A stretch of DNA of 64,000 nucleotides from Lachnotalea sp. AF33-28 (lineage in GTDB: Bacteria; Bacillota; Clostridia; Lachnospirales; Lachnospiraceae). This document shows positions 15,204-24,422 of this stretch, piece after piece. Position numbers and translations under genes: made by a program. How positions within the stretch are numbered: the stretch's first letter is position 1; each line of letters opens with the position of its first letter. The DNA lies in contig NZ_QUEE01000008.1 in assembly GCF_003477885.1 (NCBI RefSeq), positions 124,001 through 188,000 on the forward strand. Direction: 5' to 3'. The notes under the pieces were generated by a model. The model did not search any database, was not told where the DNA came from, and saw only the letters and a list, made by a program, of their open reading frames with translations.

Positions 15204-17983
15204 CTCATAGTTTCCGTGCCAGCAGTGATAGACCGCTCGGGCGAAGATGACATTGTGTTCATCAAGTCCGGCGGATCCGTGGATTCAAGGACCGTTTCCA
15301 GCTCCTGATACCAGTAATCGATGCCAATGCCGTTTCTTTTGCGGTATGAGAGCAGGACCAGGCGGGGAATGATCTGCCAGTCCTCCACACGCCCTTCCCT
15401 GCGTTTCCCGGAGATCATCTCCAGAAAAATGGATTGGGCTTTTCCATAGTCGCCCAGCGCCATAAGAATTTCAGCATAGCGATATTGGGTTGCAATTACG
15501 TTCTGAGCGGTCAGATGGCTTAGATTTGCCATGCTCTCTTCCAACTGTAGCCGCGCTTTATTAAGAAGCCCCACATCGGACAGGATGATGGAGGTATTGT
15601 TGAGCATGGCATAGTAGAAGTTCATCTTGTCCTCTTTGCCGTCAATGATCATCAGGATTTCCATGGCGCATTGGTAGGCTCGGGCGTAATCCTTCAGAAT
15701 GCTGTAGCCGAGGATAGCGTTATTCATCAGAGAAAGATATCCTTCGGTCTGTCTATAATCGGGCACACGGCGTACAATTTCCAGGCCGCGGCTGTTAAAC
15801 TCCATGGCTTTATTCATATCCAGTGTATAGGTGCGCCAGAATTCCATGGCGTAGCCCACCGCCTGGCTGTATACATATCCCTTACGGGCAGCGATTTCTA
15901 TAAAGCGGTCCGTGCCCTCTGTCAGCACGTAGTCATTTCCATAGCTGCGCAGAATCAGCAGGCGCAGTTTTTCACAGACATCTTCCGACTTCTCAAACTG
16001 CGAAAACAGCTGTCCAAAGGTATACTGAAGATCTTCCTCCGGATTGGAGGATGTCTCGTTAGCCGCAGCCTGCTCGGCGTCCTCCGCACTTATGCCGTGT
16101 TCACGAATCTGACGCCGGTACAGCCTGTAGGTGCACATATAGGCTTCTTCCCGCCCGTCTGAAAGCACTTTTTTCAGCTCGCTCAACAGCTCGTCTCCGC
16201 GAAGCAGATCGACTGCGTAGGGCGCATAGCGGGTACCGGATTGATCCCGGGCTTCCTGGATGAATTCCTCCAGAGACTTCTCCGGATTATAGCTGCGCAG
16301 CACGCTGTCAGTGGCGGCGTCCATGCTGTCCGCAAGCGTGATCAGGTCAGTCAGAACTGCACAGCTTAAGGTGCTGCGGTCAAACTCTTCCGGATATCCC
16401 CCTTTGCCGTCATACCAGGTATGGTGGGCCAGAGCCACCTGCGCATAGGGACGGGTGGAGTCATGGCGGGACAGCATTTCAAAGCCTGCGCGGGCATGAA
16501 GGCGGATGAACTCGAATTCCTCCGGAAAGAGGTTGCGCGATATGATGTTAAATATATCCAGATAAGCGATTTTTCCCAGGTCATGATAGAGGCCGCATTC
16601 GTAGAGCATATGGGCGATTCGGCCGCGCCTTAATTTCACCTGACTGGTGCTGGTGCAGCCGCAGATACCTATGAAACGTGAGGGCTCGCGGTCAATCAGA
16701 TATTCTCCCAGTGTTTTGGCAATCTGCCCGACCATCTGTGAATGGATATATACGGCGGGGGCGCAGTTGGCCATGATGGTGCTGCTCATCCTTGCGAAGC
16801 TGATGCCCTCCGGTATTTCCGCGAATGCGTAGAGGATGCCAACCATATAGTTCAGAAACAGCTCCTGACACTCGTTATTCGGCATGTGGAGTGCATAATT
16901 GGCAATGTTACGGTACAACTGGGCCAGCTGTCCGCAGCGGTCCGGACTTAGTTTGGATCCGGGAGCGATCAGATCATTGATCTGTGCGGCTGTAAGCAGG
17001 TTGCATGCAATCCCTTCTGAACTGTAGTCACCGGGATCGCGAAGATCATAGTAACTGTTTAACAGGTTTAAATATTCTGCTTCCCCGATTTCCCTGCTTA
17101 TATAGCGGATGCGGGCCAGAAGAATGTCCGCCTCCCGTTCCCCGATAAACATATCCGGCTTTTGGGAGCGGACAATGCGGGTCAAATCCTGCGCGGCCTG
17201 AAGGATAAAGTCTAAAATAGCGGGATCGTTTCCCTCCTCCTCCAGATATTCACCGCATATGCTCGCATAATACAGGCAGCTCTCCTCCTGTGTATCCCAG
17301 TCGAATCCGGGATAGCAGCTGCGGTAAAAGCTGTCTCTGGAAATATCCAGGGAACGTCTGGCGGCATCCACTTTGTCCTCAAGTGATTTTCTGCTATGCT
17401 GGGAACCAGGATAAAACAGGAATTCATAGCGGGAGGCCATGAGCACATGGTCTTTTTCCACATCGGAGAGACCGGTAAATATCTCCGGTTTAAGATACCC
17501 ATTCACCTCACGGGCATAGGCTAGAGCAGCGTCATTGTATCGGAAAAACAGCGGATCAAATTCCCCGATGTAGCTTCGGTTTAACAGTATGGTCATATGG
17601 TAGTTAAGGACGATCAACTGCCTAAGACAGTGCAGTACGGCCTGGCGGTCACCTCGGAGGCGGGCACAGCGCAGCAGGCTTTCGTATATTTTCTGGCAGA
17701 GAATCCGATCCACCGTTTTCATCTCCTGCAGACTGGCCAGACGGGTGCAGAAATCCAGCAGCTGGGCTTCAGTCTCTTCCGGTATCACCGCATCCTGGGT
17801 GAGATATGGTAAAATTTCCTGCTTCAGATAATCGATATTATCATCAAAAAGGCTGCGCACCTGAGCATACTGCTGCCATAGCCGGCGGCAGAACTCATCG
17901 CCGGAAAGCCCCTCTGCCTGGGGAGGATTGGTCAGCCGCCAGATTTTTTTTATATTCTCTATGTAGTTATCTCCCATAGGCAT
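15092..17983 (-). CDS. HD-GYP-like/TPR signalling protein, probably frameshifted at its end
   Basis: A 963-residue ORF. The N-terminal ~400 residues are helical and unrecognised. An HD-GYP-like domain follows (YHDLGKIA, then HHTWYDGKGGYPEEFD), the signature of cyclic di-GMP phosphodiesterases, and then TPR-like helical repeats from about 640 to 890. After ELETVLESTDPPDL the last ~60 residues are basic and unlike the rest, and lie antiphase over the start of the GGDEF ORF, as expected after a frameshift. Such TPR/HD/GGDEF proteins occur in Lachnospiraceae. Whether the shift is a mutation, programmed or an assembly error cannot be told here. No membrane segment is seen. Confidence 0.75.
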   Translation of the reverse strand: MPMGDNYIENIKKIWRLTNPPQAEGLSGDEFCRRLWQQYAQVRSLFDDNIDYLKQEILPYLTQDAVIPEETEAQLLDFCTRLASLQEMKTVDRILCQKIYESLLRCARLRGDRQAVLHCLRQLIVLNYHMTILLNRSYIGEFDPLFFRYNDAALAYAREVNGYLKPEIFTGLSDVEKDHVLMASRYEFLFYPGSQHSRKSLEDKVDAARRSLDISRDSFYRSCYPGFDWDTQEESCLYYASICGEYLEEEGNDPAILDFILQAAQDLTRIVRSQKPDMFIGEREADILLARIRYISREIGEAEYLNLLNSYYDLRDPGDYSSEGIACNLLTAAQINDLIAPGSKLSPDRCGQLAQLYRNIANYALHMPNNECQELFLNYMVGILYAFAEIPEGISFARMSSTIMANCAPAVYIHSQMVGQIAKTLGEYLIDREPSRFIGICGCTSTSQVKLRRGRIAHMLYECGLYHDLGKIAYLDIFNIISRNLFPEEFEFIRLHARAGFEMLSRHDSTRPYAQVALAHHTWYDGKGGYPEEFDRSTLSCAVLTDLITLADSMDAATDSVLRSYNPEKSLEEFIQEARDQSGTRYAPYAVDLLRGDELLSELKKVLSDGREEAYMCTYRLYRRQIREHGISAEDAEQAAANETSSNPEEDLQYTFGQLFSQFEKSEDVCEKLRLLILRSYGNDYVLTEGTDRFIEIAARKGYVYSQAVGYAMEFWRTYTLDMNKAMEFNSRGLEIVRRVPDYRQTEGYLSLMNNAILGYSILKDYARAYQCAMEILMIIDGKEDKMNFYYAMLNNTSIILSDVGLLNKARLQLEESMANLSHLTAQNVIATQYRYAEILMALGDYGKAQSIFLEMISGKRREGRVEDWQIIPRLVLLSYRKRNGIGIDYWYQELETVLESTDPPDLMNTMSSSPERSITAGTETMRWLTAVLHSCLPSRRNPCWIRARCFAMRRHFMTVGER

Positions 17984-18069
17984 AACGAATCCCCCATGCT
18001 ATCACAGTTACATTTTGATACTAGTTTATCCGATTCGTCGGGGAAAAGCAATATAAATTGGCAATTCGC

Positions 18070-18097
18070 TTGATAAATATAAAATGTCAGTTATAAT
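18070..18097 (+). promoter_or_regulatory. Promoter of the phosphatase-azlCD operon
   Basis: TTGATA (18070-18075), 16-bp spacer, TATAAT (18092-18097), 40 bp before the start of the inositol-phosphatase-like gene. Confidence 0.7.
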
Positions 18098-18137
18098 TAC
18101 TATTAGTTTATGGCTATAAAAAGGAGAGTGCGAACAG

Positions 18138-18926
18138 TTGGAAATGAGATTGGCTGAAAACAGACCGGATATGGAAAAAGTGATATCCTATATAAAGCAG
18201 GCCGGAGAATTATTTACCGACCGGACGATGGCAGGGAAGATCCTTCAAAAAGGGAGTACGGATTTTGTGACCATGGTGGATACACAGGTGCAGGAGTATC
18301 TTCAGGGAACGCTTCGGCAGCATTGGCCCCATATCCAGTTTATGGGGGAGGAAAAGGACAACTCGGAGATCAATTTTGACGGCAGTGTATGGATTCTGGA
18401 TCCGGTGGACGGGACGACGAATCTGATTCATGATTTTATGCACAGCACCATTTCCCTGGCCCTTGCAGAGCGCGGGACTGTTGTACAGGCTGTAATTTAT
18501 CAGCCCTTTACCGGTGAGATGTTTTCGGCGGAGGCGGGAAGAGGCGCCTTTTTAAACGGAGAACCGATTCGTGTGAGCGGTACGCCTTCCCTGGCATCCG
18601 GCCTGATTTCCGTCGGAACTGCGCCCCGCATGAGGGAGAGTACGGACCGGACATTTCGGGTGATGCAGAGCATATTTGAACGCTGCCACGATATACGCCA
18701 CCTGGGGTCAGCATCACTGGAACTGTGCTACGTGGCCTGCGGGAGGCTGGATGGCTTTTTTGAGGACGGCTTAAGTCCGTGGGATTATGCGGCAGGCATG
18801 CTGATTGTAGCGGAAGCCGGGGGCGCAGCCGTGCAGCCGGACGGAAAGCCCCTGTCCCTTGAACATTCCTGCAGCGTTGCCGCGGCAAATCTTATGGTGC
18901 TGGAGGAATTAAAGGGGTTACTATGA
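18138..18926 (+). CDS. Inositol monophosphatase family protein
   Basis: A 262-residue member of the lithium-sensitive, Mg-dependent phosphatase family (SuhB/inositol monophosphatase). The metal-binding motifs are present: GEEKD near 70, WILDPVDGTTN at about 85-95 and WDYAAGMLIVAEAGG near 215. It probably dephosphorylates a small phosphorylated alcohol, sugar or nucleotide (3'-phosphoadenosine phosphate is another family substrate). The TTG at 18138 has GGAGAG upstream; an ATG at 18144 is possible. The stop overlaps the azlC start (ATGA), so the two are translationally coupled, though no functional link is obvious. Confidence 0.88.
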   Translation: MEMRLAENRPDMEKVISYIKQAGELFTDRTMAGKILQKGSTDFVTMVDTQVQEYLQGTLRQHWPHIQFMGEEKDNSEINFDGSVWILDPVDGTTNLIHDFMHSTISLALAERGTVVQAVIYQPFTGEMFSAEAGRGAFLNGEPIRVSGTPSLASGLISVGTAPRMRESTDRTFRVMQSIFERCHDIRHLGSASLELCYVACGRLDGFFEDGLSPWDYAAGMLIVAEAGGAAVQPDGKPLSLEHSCSVAAANLMVLEELKGLL

Positions 18927-19621
18927 GAAGTGAGATCAAGTATGCGTTTGTCCGTACCGTTCCGGTGCTGCTCGGATATCTGTTCCTGGGCATCGCCTTC
19001 GGCCTGCTGCTGGAAAAGGCGGGATACCATGCGGTCTGGGCATTTTTTATCAGCCTGTTCGTGTATGCCGGATCCATGCAGTTTGTCCTGGTCAACTTTC
19101 TTAGCGGAGGGACGGGACTTATTACCGCAGCGGTCATGACTTTGCTGATCAACAGCAGACATGCATTTTACGGGCTGTCCTTTATTGAAAAATTTAAAAA
19201 GATGGGGAAGCTTAGGCCATATATGATCTTTTCCCTGACGGATGAAACCTATTCGCTGCTGTGCGCCGAACGCGCGCCAAAAGATCTGGATGAGAATAAG
19301 GTTATGTTCTGGATCGCAGTTTTGAACCATTCCTATTGGATACTGGGTTCGGTGCTGGGTTCGGTACTGGGACAGCTGATCACCTTTAACACTTCAGGCA
19401 TTGATTTTGCGATGACAGCGCTGTTTGTGGTCATATTTATTGAACAGTGGTATACATACGCCAGCCATGTGCCGGTATATGTGGGGGCGGCCTCTGGGAT
19501 TGCAAGTCTACTTTGGTTCGGACCGGATAATTTTATCCTGCCGGCACTGCTGTTAACAGTGACCGTTCTGATGCTTCTTAGGCCGAAGCTGGACGGAAGA
19601 AAGGGAGAGGAAGCACACTGA
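18923..19621 (+). CDS. azlC: AzlC family branched-chain amino acid exporter, large subunit
   Basis: A 232-residue polytopic membrane protein whose first third (RTVPVLLGYLFLGIAFGLLL, then FVYAGSMQFV) is the AzlC signature. AzlC works with the small AzlD protein to export branched-chain amino acids and analogues. The start overlaps the previous stop by 4 bp; azlD follows after 54 bp. The last codons (EEAH, stop) are written by an intergenic palindromic repeat (19609-19655), so the repeat has been incorporated into the 3' end of the gene. Confidence 0.9.
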   Translation: MRSEIKYAFVRTVPVLLGYLFLGIAFGLLLEKAGYHAVWAFFISLFVYAGSMQFVLVNFLSGGTGLITAAVMTLLINSRHAFYGLSFIEKFKKMGKLRPYMIFSLTDETYSLLCAERAPKDLDENKVMFWIAVLNHSYWILGSVLGSVLGQLITFNTSGIDFAMTALFVVIFIEQWYTYASHVPVYVGAASGIASLLWFGPDNFILPALLLTVTVLMLLRPKLDGRKGEEAH

Positions 19622-19655
19622 AGTGTGCGTAGGTCATCAGCCTTCGGCTGGTGAC
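19609..19655 (+). repeat. Palindromic repeat family A, copy 1
   Basis: A 47-bp element of two hairpins: GCACACT-GA-AGTGTGC, then GTCATCAGCC-TTC-GGCTGGTGAC. Related copies lie at 55525-55571 and, inverted, at 59194-59336. It spans the azlC stop codon and precedes the azlD ribosome site. Confidence 0.85.
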
Positions 19656-19675
19656 ATGAGAGGAGAAGTGAAGAG

Positions 19676-20005
19676 ATGAATGCATCGGAGGCGATCCTGA
19701 TCGTAGCGGTGACTGCGCTCTGTACACAGTTGACTCGCGCCATACCGTTTCTGCTGTTTGGCGGAAAAAAAGAGGTGCCAGGCTTTGTGACATATCTAGG
19801 GGGCATACTGCCGCCGGCGATCATGGTCATACTGGTTTTATACTGTGTCAGGAATACCGGCTGGACCGCGTTTCCGTTTGGTCTTCCGGAGCTTTTAGGC
19901 ATACTTGCGGTAGCGCTGCTTCATATATGGAAACGCAACAACCTGTTAAGCATTGGAGGAGGAACGGCTCTTTATATGATACTGGTTCAGTTTGTTTTTA
20001 GGTGA
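19676..20005 (+). CDS. azlD: AzlD family branched-chain amino acid transport protein
   Basis: A 109-residue membrane protein with three to four hydrophobic segments. It has the AzlD pattern near the start (ALCTQLTRAIPFLLFG) and a conserved proline-rich turn (LGGILPPAIMVILVLYC). It is the small partner of AzlC. The ATG follows GAGGAGAAGTG. It is the last gene of the operon, followed by a terminator at 20019-20060. Confidence 0.88.
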   Translation: MNASEAILIVAVTALCTQLTRAIPFLLFGGKKEVPGFVTYLGGILPPAIMVILVLYCVRNTGWTAFPFGLPELLGILAVALLHIWKRNNLLSIGGGTALYMILVQFVFR

Positions 20006-20018
20006 CGGAGAATGGGAA

Positions 20019-20060
20019 GGCTGCCGTGAAAAATGATTTTAACCATTTTTCACGGCAGCC
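20019..20060. terminator. Bidirectional terminator between azlD and upp
   Basis: GGCTGCCGTGAAAAATG pairs with CATTTTTCACGGCAGCC and is followed by TTTT on the plus strand. It separates two convergent operons, and its A/T-rich stem allows termination from both sides. Confidence 0.85.
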
Positions 20061-20086
20061 TTTTACCGTTTTAAAATTACGGGATG

Positions 20087-20719
20087 CTATTTTGTCCCGA
20101 AGATCCGGTCTCCAGCATCGCCGAGTCCCGGACAGATATATTTATTCTCATTGAGCTCACGGTCCAGATGGCCGATATAGATCTGCACATCCGGATGGGC
20201 TTTCTGAAGGCGGGCGAGGCCTTCAGGTGCCGCGATGATCGCCATGAATTTAATCTTTTTGCCGCCGTGCTCCTTGATGAAGTCGATGGCAGCCTCCGCC
20301 GAACCACCGGTGGCAAGCATCGGGTCCAGCACCACGATGGTGCGCAGCTCGATGGGATCCGGCAGCTTGCAGTAGTATTCGTGGGGCTCATGAGTCACAT
20401 GATCGCGGTAAAGGCCGATGTGGCCGACCTTAGCGGACGGAACCAGAGCCAGTATGCCGTTTACCATGCCGAGGCCTGCGCGCAGGATCGGGACGATGGC
20501 CAGCTTTTTGCCGGTGATCATAGGGGACATGCATTCTTCAATGGGAGTGGTGACAGGAACATCCTCCACAGGCAGATCGCGCAGCGCTTCATATCCCATG
20601 AGAGTGGCGATTTCTTCGATCAGCTTGCGGAATTCATTGGTCCCCGTATGGATATCGCGCAGCATGGATATCTTATGCTGAATCAGAGGATGGTTTAGGA
20701 TAAATACATTTTCACTCAT
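20087..20719 (-). CDS. upp: Uracil phosphoribosyltransferase
   Basis: A 210-residue protein converting uracil and PRPP to UMP. The family landmarks are all present: PILRAGLGMV, a PRPP-binding loop VVLDPMLATGGSA (about 128-140), and the uracil-binding C-terminus ICPGLGDAGDRIFGTK. Length matches bacterial Upp (about 209). It lies 25 bp downstream of the uracil permease gene and forms a pyrimidine salvage operon with it. The ATG follows an AACGAGGTT-type site. Confidence 0.97.
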   Translation of the reverse strand: MSENVFILNHPLIQHKISMLRDIHTGTNEFRKLIEEIATLMGYEALRDLPVEDVPVTTPIEECMSPMITGKKLAIVPILRAGLGMVNGILALVPSAKVGHIGLYRDHVTHEPHEYYCKLPDPIELRTIVVLDPMLATGGSAEAAIDFIKEHGGKKIKFMAIIAAPEGLARLQKAHPDVQIYIGHLDRELNENKYICPGLGDAGDRIFGTK

Positions 20720-20744
20720 GCTTAACCTCGTTTCTATGCTTTTT

Positions 20745-22076
20745 TTAGCCTAACTCGCCGACTTTTTTCTTGGTATCAGGAAGGATCAGATTGAGAATCA
20801 CACCGACCAGCACTGCCACAAACAAACCGGACAGATTCAGGGAATAGCTGCCGAAGTGAATGGTCAGCCCGCCAATCGAACTGATGCCCAGGCCAAATAC
20901 CAGAATCAGGCCGATGATCGTCGTATTGCGGTTCATTGAGAAATCGATGTTGGCTTCCGCCAGTGAACGCACGCCCACCGCGGCGATCATGCCAAACAGC
21001 ATCAATTCCACTCCGCCTTTTACAGGTCCGGGAATCGTCTGCAGGATGGCGCCGAATTTGCCGATCAGCCCCAGCAGGATTGCCAGCACGGCGGTGATGC
21101 GCAGCAGGGTCGGGTTATAATTCTTTGTAGTTGCCAGCACGCCCGTATTTTCCGAATAGGTGGTGTTGGGCGGTCCGCCGATCAGGCCTGCGGCAAGTGT
21201 CGCAAGGCCGTCGCCTAAGAGCGTGCGGTGCAGGCCGGGGTCTTCCAGGAAGTTCTTGCCCACCACGGTGCCGTTGGTGGTGATATCGCCGATGTGCTCC
21301 ATAAATGTGACGATGGCGATGGGCGCGATGGAAAGGATGATGCCCAGCTCAAATTTCGGCAGTGACATAAACGGGACTCCGTTGGCGTCCAGCGTCTTAA
21401 ACGGAATATTGATCCAGGATGCGGCTGTAATTGCTGAGAAATCCATGGAAAAGACGCCGGCAAGCTGCAGGATGATGCAGAGCACATAACCGGAGATGAT
21501 ACCGATCAGAATCGGGATCAGTTTAAAAAGGCCTTTTGCAAATATGGAACAGCAGATGACCACCAGGAGCGTGAACAGCGCGATGCCCAGATTCAGCGCA
21601 GCTTGTCCGGTCATACCGGCGGAGATATCGGCGCCGCCAAGAGCGTCGTTAAAAGCGGTGCCGGCCAGATTGATGCCGATGATCACGATGATGGGCCCTG
21701 TCACGATCGGCGGAAAGATCCGTTTGATCTGTTCCGCACCTATGAAATAAGCGATCAGAGCGAAGATCAGGTAGACCACACCGGCAAAAATAATTCCACC
21801 CTGTGCCAACGGTATGTTCTCCGGAATGATGGTGCTTCCATCAGGCCTTATAACAGCGGTCAGTGCGGCCAGAAAAGCGAAGGAAGAACCAAGGAAAACA
21901 GGTACCTTAAACTTGGTGCATAGGTGGAAAATGAGAGTACCGATACCTGCTGAAAACAGCGCCAGCGAAGGATTCAGACCGGTAATCAGTGGAACTAGTA
22001 CTGTGGCGCCGAACATAGCGAAGAGATGCTGTACGCTAAGCAGCAGGTCACGTGGTTTTAAGTCTTTCATACTCAT
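20745..22076 (-). CDS. uraA: Uracil permease (nucleobase:cation symporter-2)
   Basis: A 12-14-helix transporter of about 443 residues, NCS2 family. It shows QHLFAMFGATVLVP near the start, as in UraA and PyrP, and TYSENTGVLATTKNYNP in the substrate-binding helix region. It would import uracil with a cation for the following upp gene. The ATG at 22076 is chosen because AAGGAG lies just upstream; an ATG two codons on is possible, and the longer ORF to 22151 lacks a ribosome site. No pyrimidine attenuator could be recognised in the leader. Confidence 0.92.
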   Translation of the reverse strand: MSMKDLKPRDLLLSVQHLFAMFGATVLVPLITGLNPSLALFSAGIGTLIFHLCTKFKVPVFLGSSFAFLAALTAVIRPDGSTIIPENIPLAQGGIIFAGVVYLIFALIAYFIGAEQIKRIFPPIVTGPIIVIIGINLAGTAFNDALGGADISAGMTGQAALNLGIALFTLLVVICCSIFAKGLFKLIPILIGIISGYVLCIILQLAGVFSMDFSAITAASWINIPFKTLDANGVPFMSLPKFELGIILSIAPIAIVTFMEHIGDITTNGTVVGKNFLEDPGLHRTLLGDGLATLAAGLIGGPPNTTYSENTGVLATTKNYNPTLLRITAVLAILLGLIGKFGAILQTIPGPVKGGVELMLFGMIAAVGVRSLAEANIDFSMNRNTTIIGLILVFGLGISSIGGLTIHFGSYSLNLSGLFVAVLVGVILNLILPDTKKKVGELG

Positions 22077-22274
22077 TTGTCTCCTTATATTTTTGTGTCT
22101 AATTATAGCGAAAATAATGCAGGATTGCAAGTAAGGTTCTGATATTTTCATAATTTTTTGTCAATTCTGTTTTATAAAATTGTAAGAAAGATGTATACAA
22201 AATGTATTTGAAGTGTGATACACTAAAGCATGTCTAAAAACGGTAAACAATCAGTCGACTGCAGGGGAGTCAGT

Positions 22275-24404
22275 ATGAAAGCGAAGATTACGGAAAAAAT
22301 ACATAACCATTATATGCTCAGCATGTGTCTGCTGGCGGTGCTGATCAATCTCTTCATTGAATTCTTAAGCAGGAAGTCCCTGCTTAGCCTGTTGAAATTT
22401 GTTTTTTTAAGCCCGCATATTTTTCTTTATAACTGCGCGGTGATCTGGCTGACGCTCACAGTCTCCTTTCTGGTTAAGCGAAAGCTGTTTGCTGCGGCTT
22501 TGGTCAGCATTGTATGGCTGCTGGCGGGCATCACCAATTCCATCCTGCTGGTGTTTCGGACGACACCGTTTACAGCGGTGGATTTCCGTCTGATCAAATA
22601 TGCGCTGGGACTGGCGGATTCCTATTTTTCTTGGCTTCAGCTGGTGCTTCTGGGAGTCGGAGCCGTACTGCTTGTAATCGGGTGCGTATTTCTGTTCCGC
22701 ATTCTGCCCAAATGGCAGGAAAGAGTCAACTATCCGCGGGTGCTGGCATCGATCGCGGTATTGGCGCTGGCTCTGTACGGCATCACCACCATCGGCATGA
22801 AGGCCGGCATCCTCGCCACTAATTTTGGCAACCTTCAGGAAGCTTATCATCAATATGGCTTTGCATACTGTTTTGGCAACAGCCTGTTAAATACCGGCAT
22901 CAGCAAGCCGGACACCTACAGCCGGGAGACCATTGATGCGATTGCCAAAAAGGAGATTCTGCCGGTGGAGAGCACGGAAGCCGAAGACCCTGGACAGACC
23001 GAGACACAGGAGCCGGCATCTGCGGGCACGGAAGCTTCACAGGAACCAGTGATCCATGAACCGGAGAAAAAGGAGCAGGCAACGCCCAATATCATTTTCC
23101 TGCAGCTGGAATCCTTTTTTGATCCGACCGCCGTGAAGGATCTCACCTTCTCGGAGGACCCGATCCCGTATTTCAGAGAGCTGATGAGCCGCTATTCTTC
23201 AGGAAACTTAAGTGTGCCTTCCGTAGGCGCTGGCACAGCCAACACGGAGTTTGAGGTGATTACGGGCATGAATCTGGATTTCTTCGGACCGGGAGAATAT
23301 CCGTATAAAACTGTATTAAAGGAAGTGACCTGCGAGAGCGTCAGCTACGATTTAAAAACTCTGGGATATGCCGCTCATGCGATCCACAATAACGAAGGCA
23401 CTTTTTATGACCGCCATCTGGTATTTTCACAGCTTGGCTTTGACAGTTTTACCCCTATCGAATACATGGATAATTACGAACGCAATCCCACCGGCTGGGT
23501 GAAGGATGAGATGCTTACAAACGAGATTCTGGATACGCTTCGGGTGACCGAAGGGGCAGATTTTATCTATACGATTTCGGTGCAGGGACACGGAGCTTAT
23601 CCTACAGAAGAAGTGATTACCGATCCGGGCAAGATTACCGTGGAGGGGTATGACAGCGAAGAGTCCATGTATCAGATGGAGTATTATGCGAATCAGATTC
23701 ACGAGATGGACGCGTTTGTGAAAACTCTTACGGATAAACTTGCGGCGCTGGATGAAAAGACCGTGCTGGTTCTGTATGGGGATCACCTGCCCTCACTGAA
23801 TCTGTCGGAAGAGATGCTAAGCAATGAGAACCTTTTCCAGACGCCGTATATCATCTGGAGCAACTACGATCTCGAAAAATCTGATTCGGATGTGGAGGCC
23901 TATCAGCTGACTGCATACGTGCTGAAAAAAATGGACATTTCCGTAGGAAGTATGATAAGATATCATCAGTATTATCTAAGTCAGGAACTGGACGGGGAGC
24001 AGCAGGAGACTTATCTTGAGAATATGAAGCTTCTCGAGTACGATCTGCTCTATGGAGATAAGGAAGTCATAGACGGAACAACCTTTCAGCCCACGAATCT
24101 GCAGATGGGGATACACCCCATAAGCATCAGCCTGATCAAGCAGAAGCAGCAGACCACCTATATCTATGGCGAGAATTTTAACAGCTACAGCAGGGTATTC
24201 CTGAATGATGAGCCCCTGGATACGGTGTTTGTGTTTGATAATCTGTTAGTGGTCAAGGACGCTTCTCTGTCAGAGGACGGGGAAAATATCTTCAGTGTCC
24301 GTCAGGTCGGAAGAGACAATGTTACTCTAAGCCAGACCCCTGATTATTATTATCAGATAACGGCCGGCGCCGCGTCCAATCAGACGCGCAGCACCAGCGA
24401 ATAA
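22275..24404 (+). CDS. LTA-synthase-like sulfatase-fold membrane protein
   Basis: About 709 residues. Five N-terminal membrane segments (about 15-200) precede an acidic linker rich in E, P and T (about 225-270) and an extracellular alkaline-phosphatase/sulfatase domain. The latter begins PNIIFLQLESFFDP and has GAGTANTEFEVITG (nucleophile T region), VLYGDHLP and SVQGHGAYP, as in glycerol-phosphate transferases LtaS/MdoB. A C-terminal beta domain of about 90 residues (TTYIYGENFNSYSRVFLND) resembles an IPT/Ig-like module and is not part of classical LtaS. Likely role: adding phosphoglycerol-type groups to envelope polymers. The ATG at 22275 follows AGGGGAGT. The transglutaminase-like gene starts 18 bp downstream. 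Confidence 0.85.
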   Translation: MKAKITEKIHNHYMLSMCLLAVLINLFIEFLSRKSLLSLLKFVFLSPHIFLYNCAVIWLTLTVSFLVKRKLFAAALVSIVWLLAGITNSILLVFRTTPFTAVDFRLIKYALGLADSYFSWLQLVLLGVGAVLLVIGCVFLFRILPKWQERVNYPRVLASIAVLALALYGITTIGMKAGILATNFGNLQEAYHQYGFAYCFGNSLLNTGISKPDTYSRETIDAIAKKEILPVESTEAEDPGQTETQEPASAGTEASQEPVIHEPEKKEQATPNIIFLQLESFFDPTAVKDLTFSEDPIPYFRELMSRYSSGNLSVPSVGAGTANTEFEVITGMNLDFFGPGEYPYKTVLKEVTCESVSYDLKTLGYAAHAIHNNEGTFYDRHLVFSQLGFDSFTPIEYMDNYERNPTGWVKDEMLTNEILDTLRVTEGADFIYTISVQGHGAYPTEEVITDPGKITVEGYDSEESMYQMEYYANQIHEMDAFVKTLTDKLAALDEKTVLVLYGDHLPSLNLSEEMLSNENLFQTPYIIWSNYDLEKSDSDVEAYQLTAYVLKKMDISVGSMIRYHQYYLSQELDGEQQETYLENMKLLEYDLLYGDKEVIDGTTFQPTNLQMGIHPISISLIKQKQQTTYIYGENFNSYSRVFLNDEPLDTVFVFDNLLVVKDASLSEDGENIFSVRQVGRDNVTLSQTPDYYYQITAGAASNQTRSTSE

Positions 24405-24422
24405 GCGGTTTGGAGACAGTAT

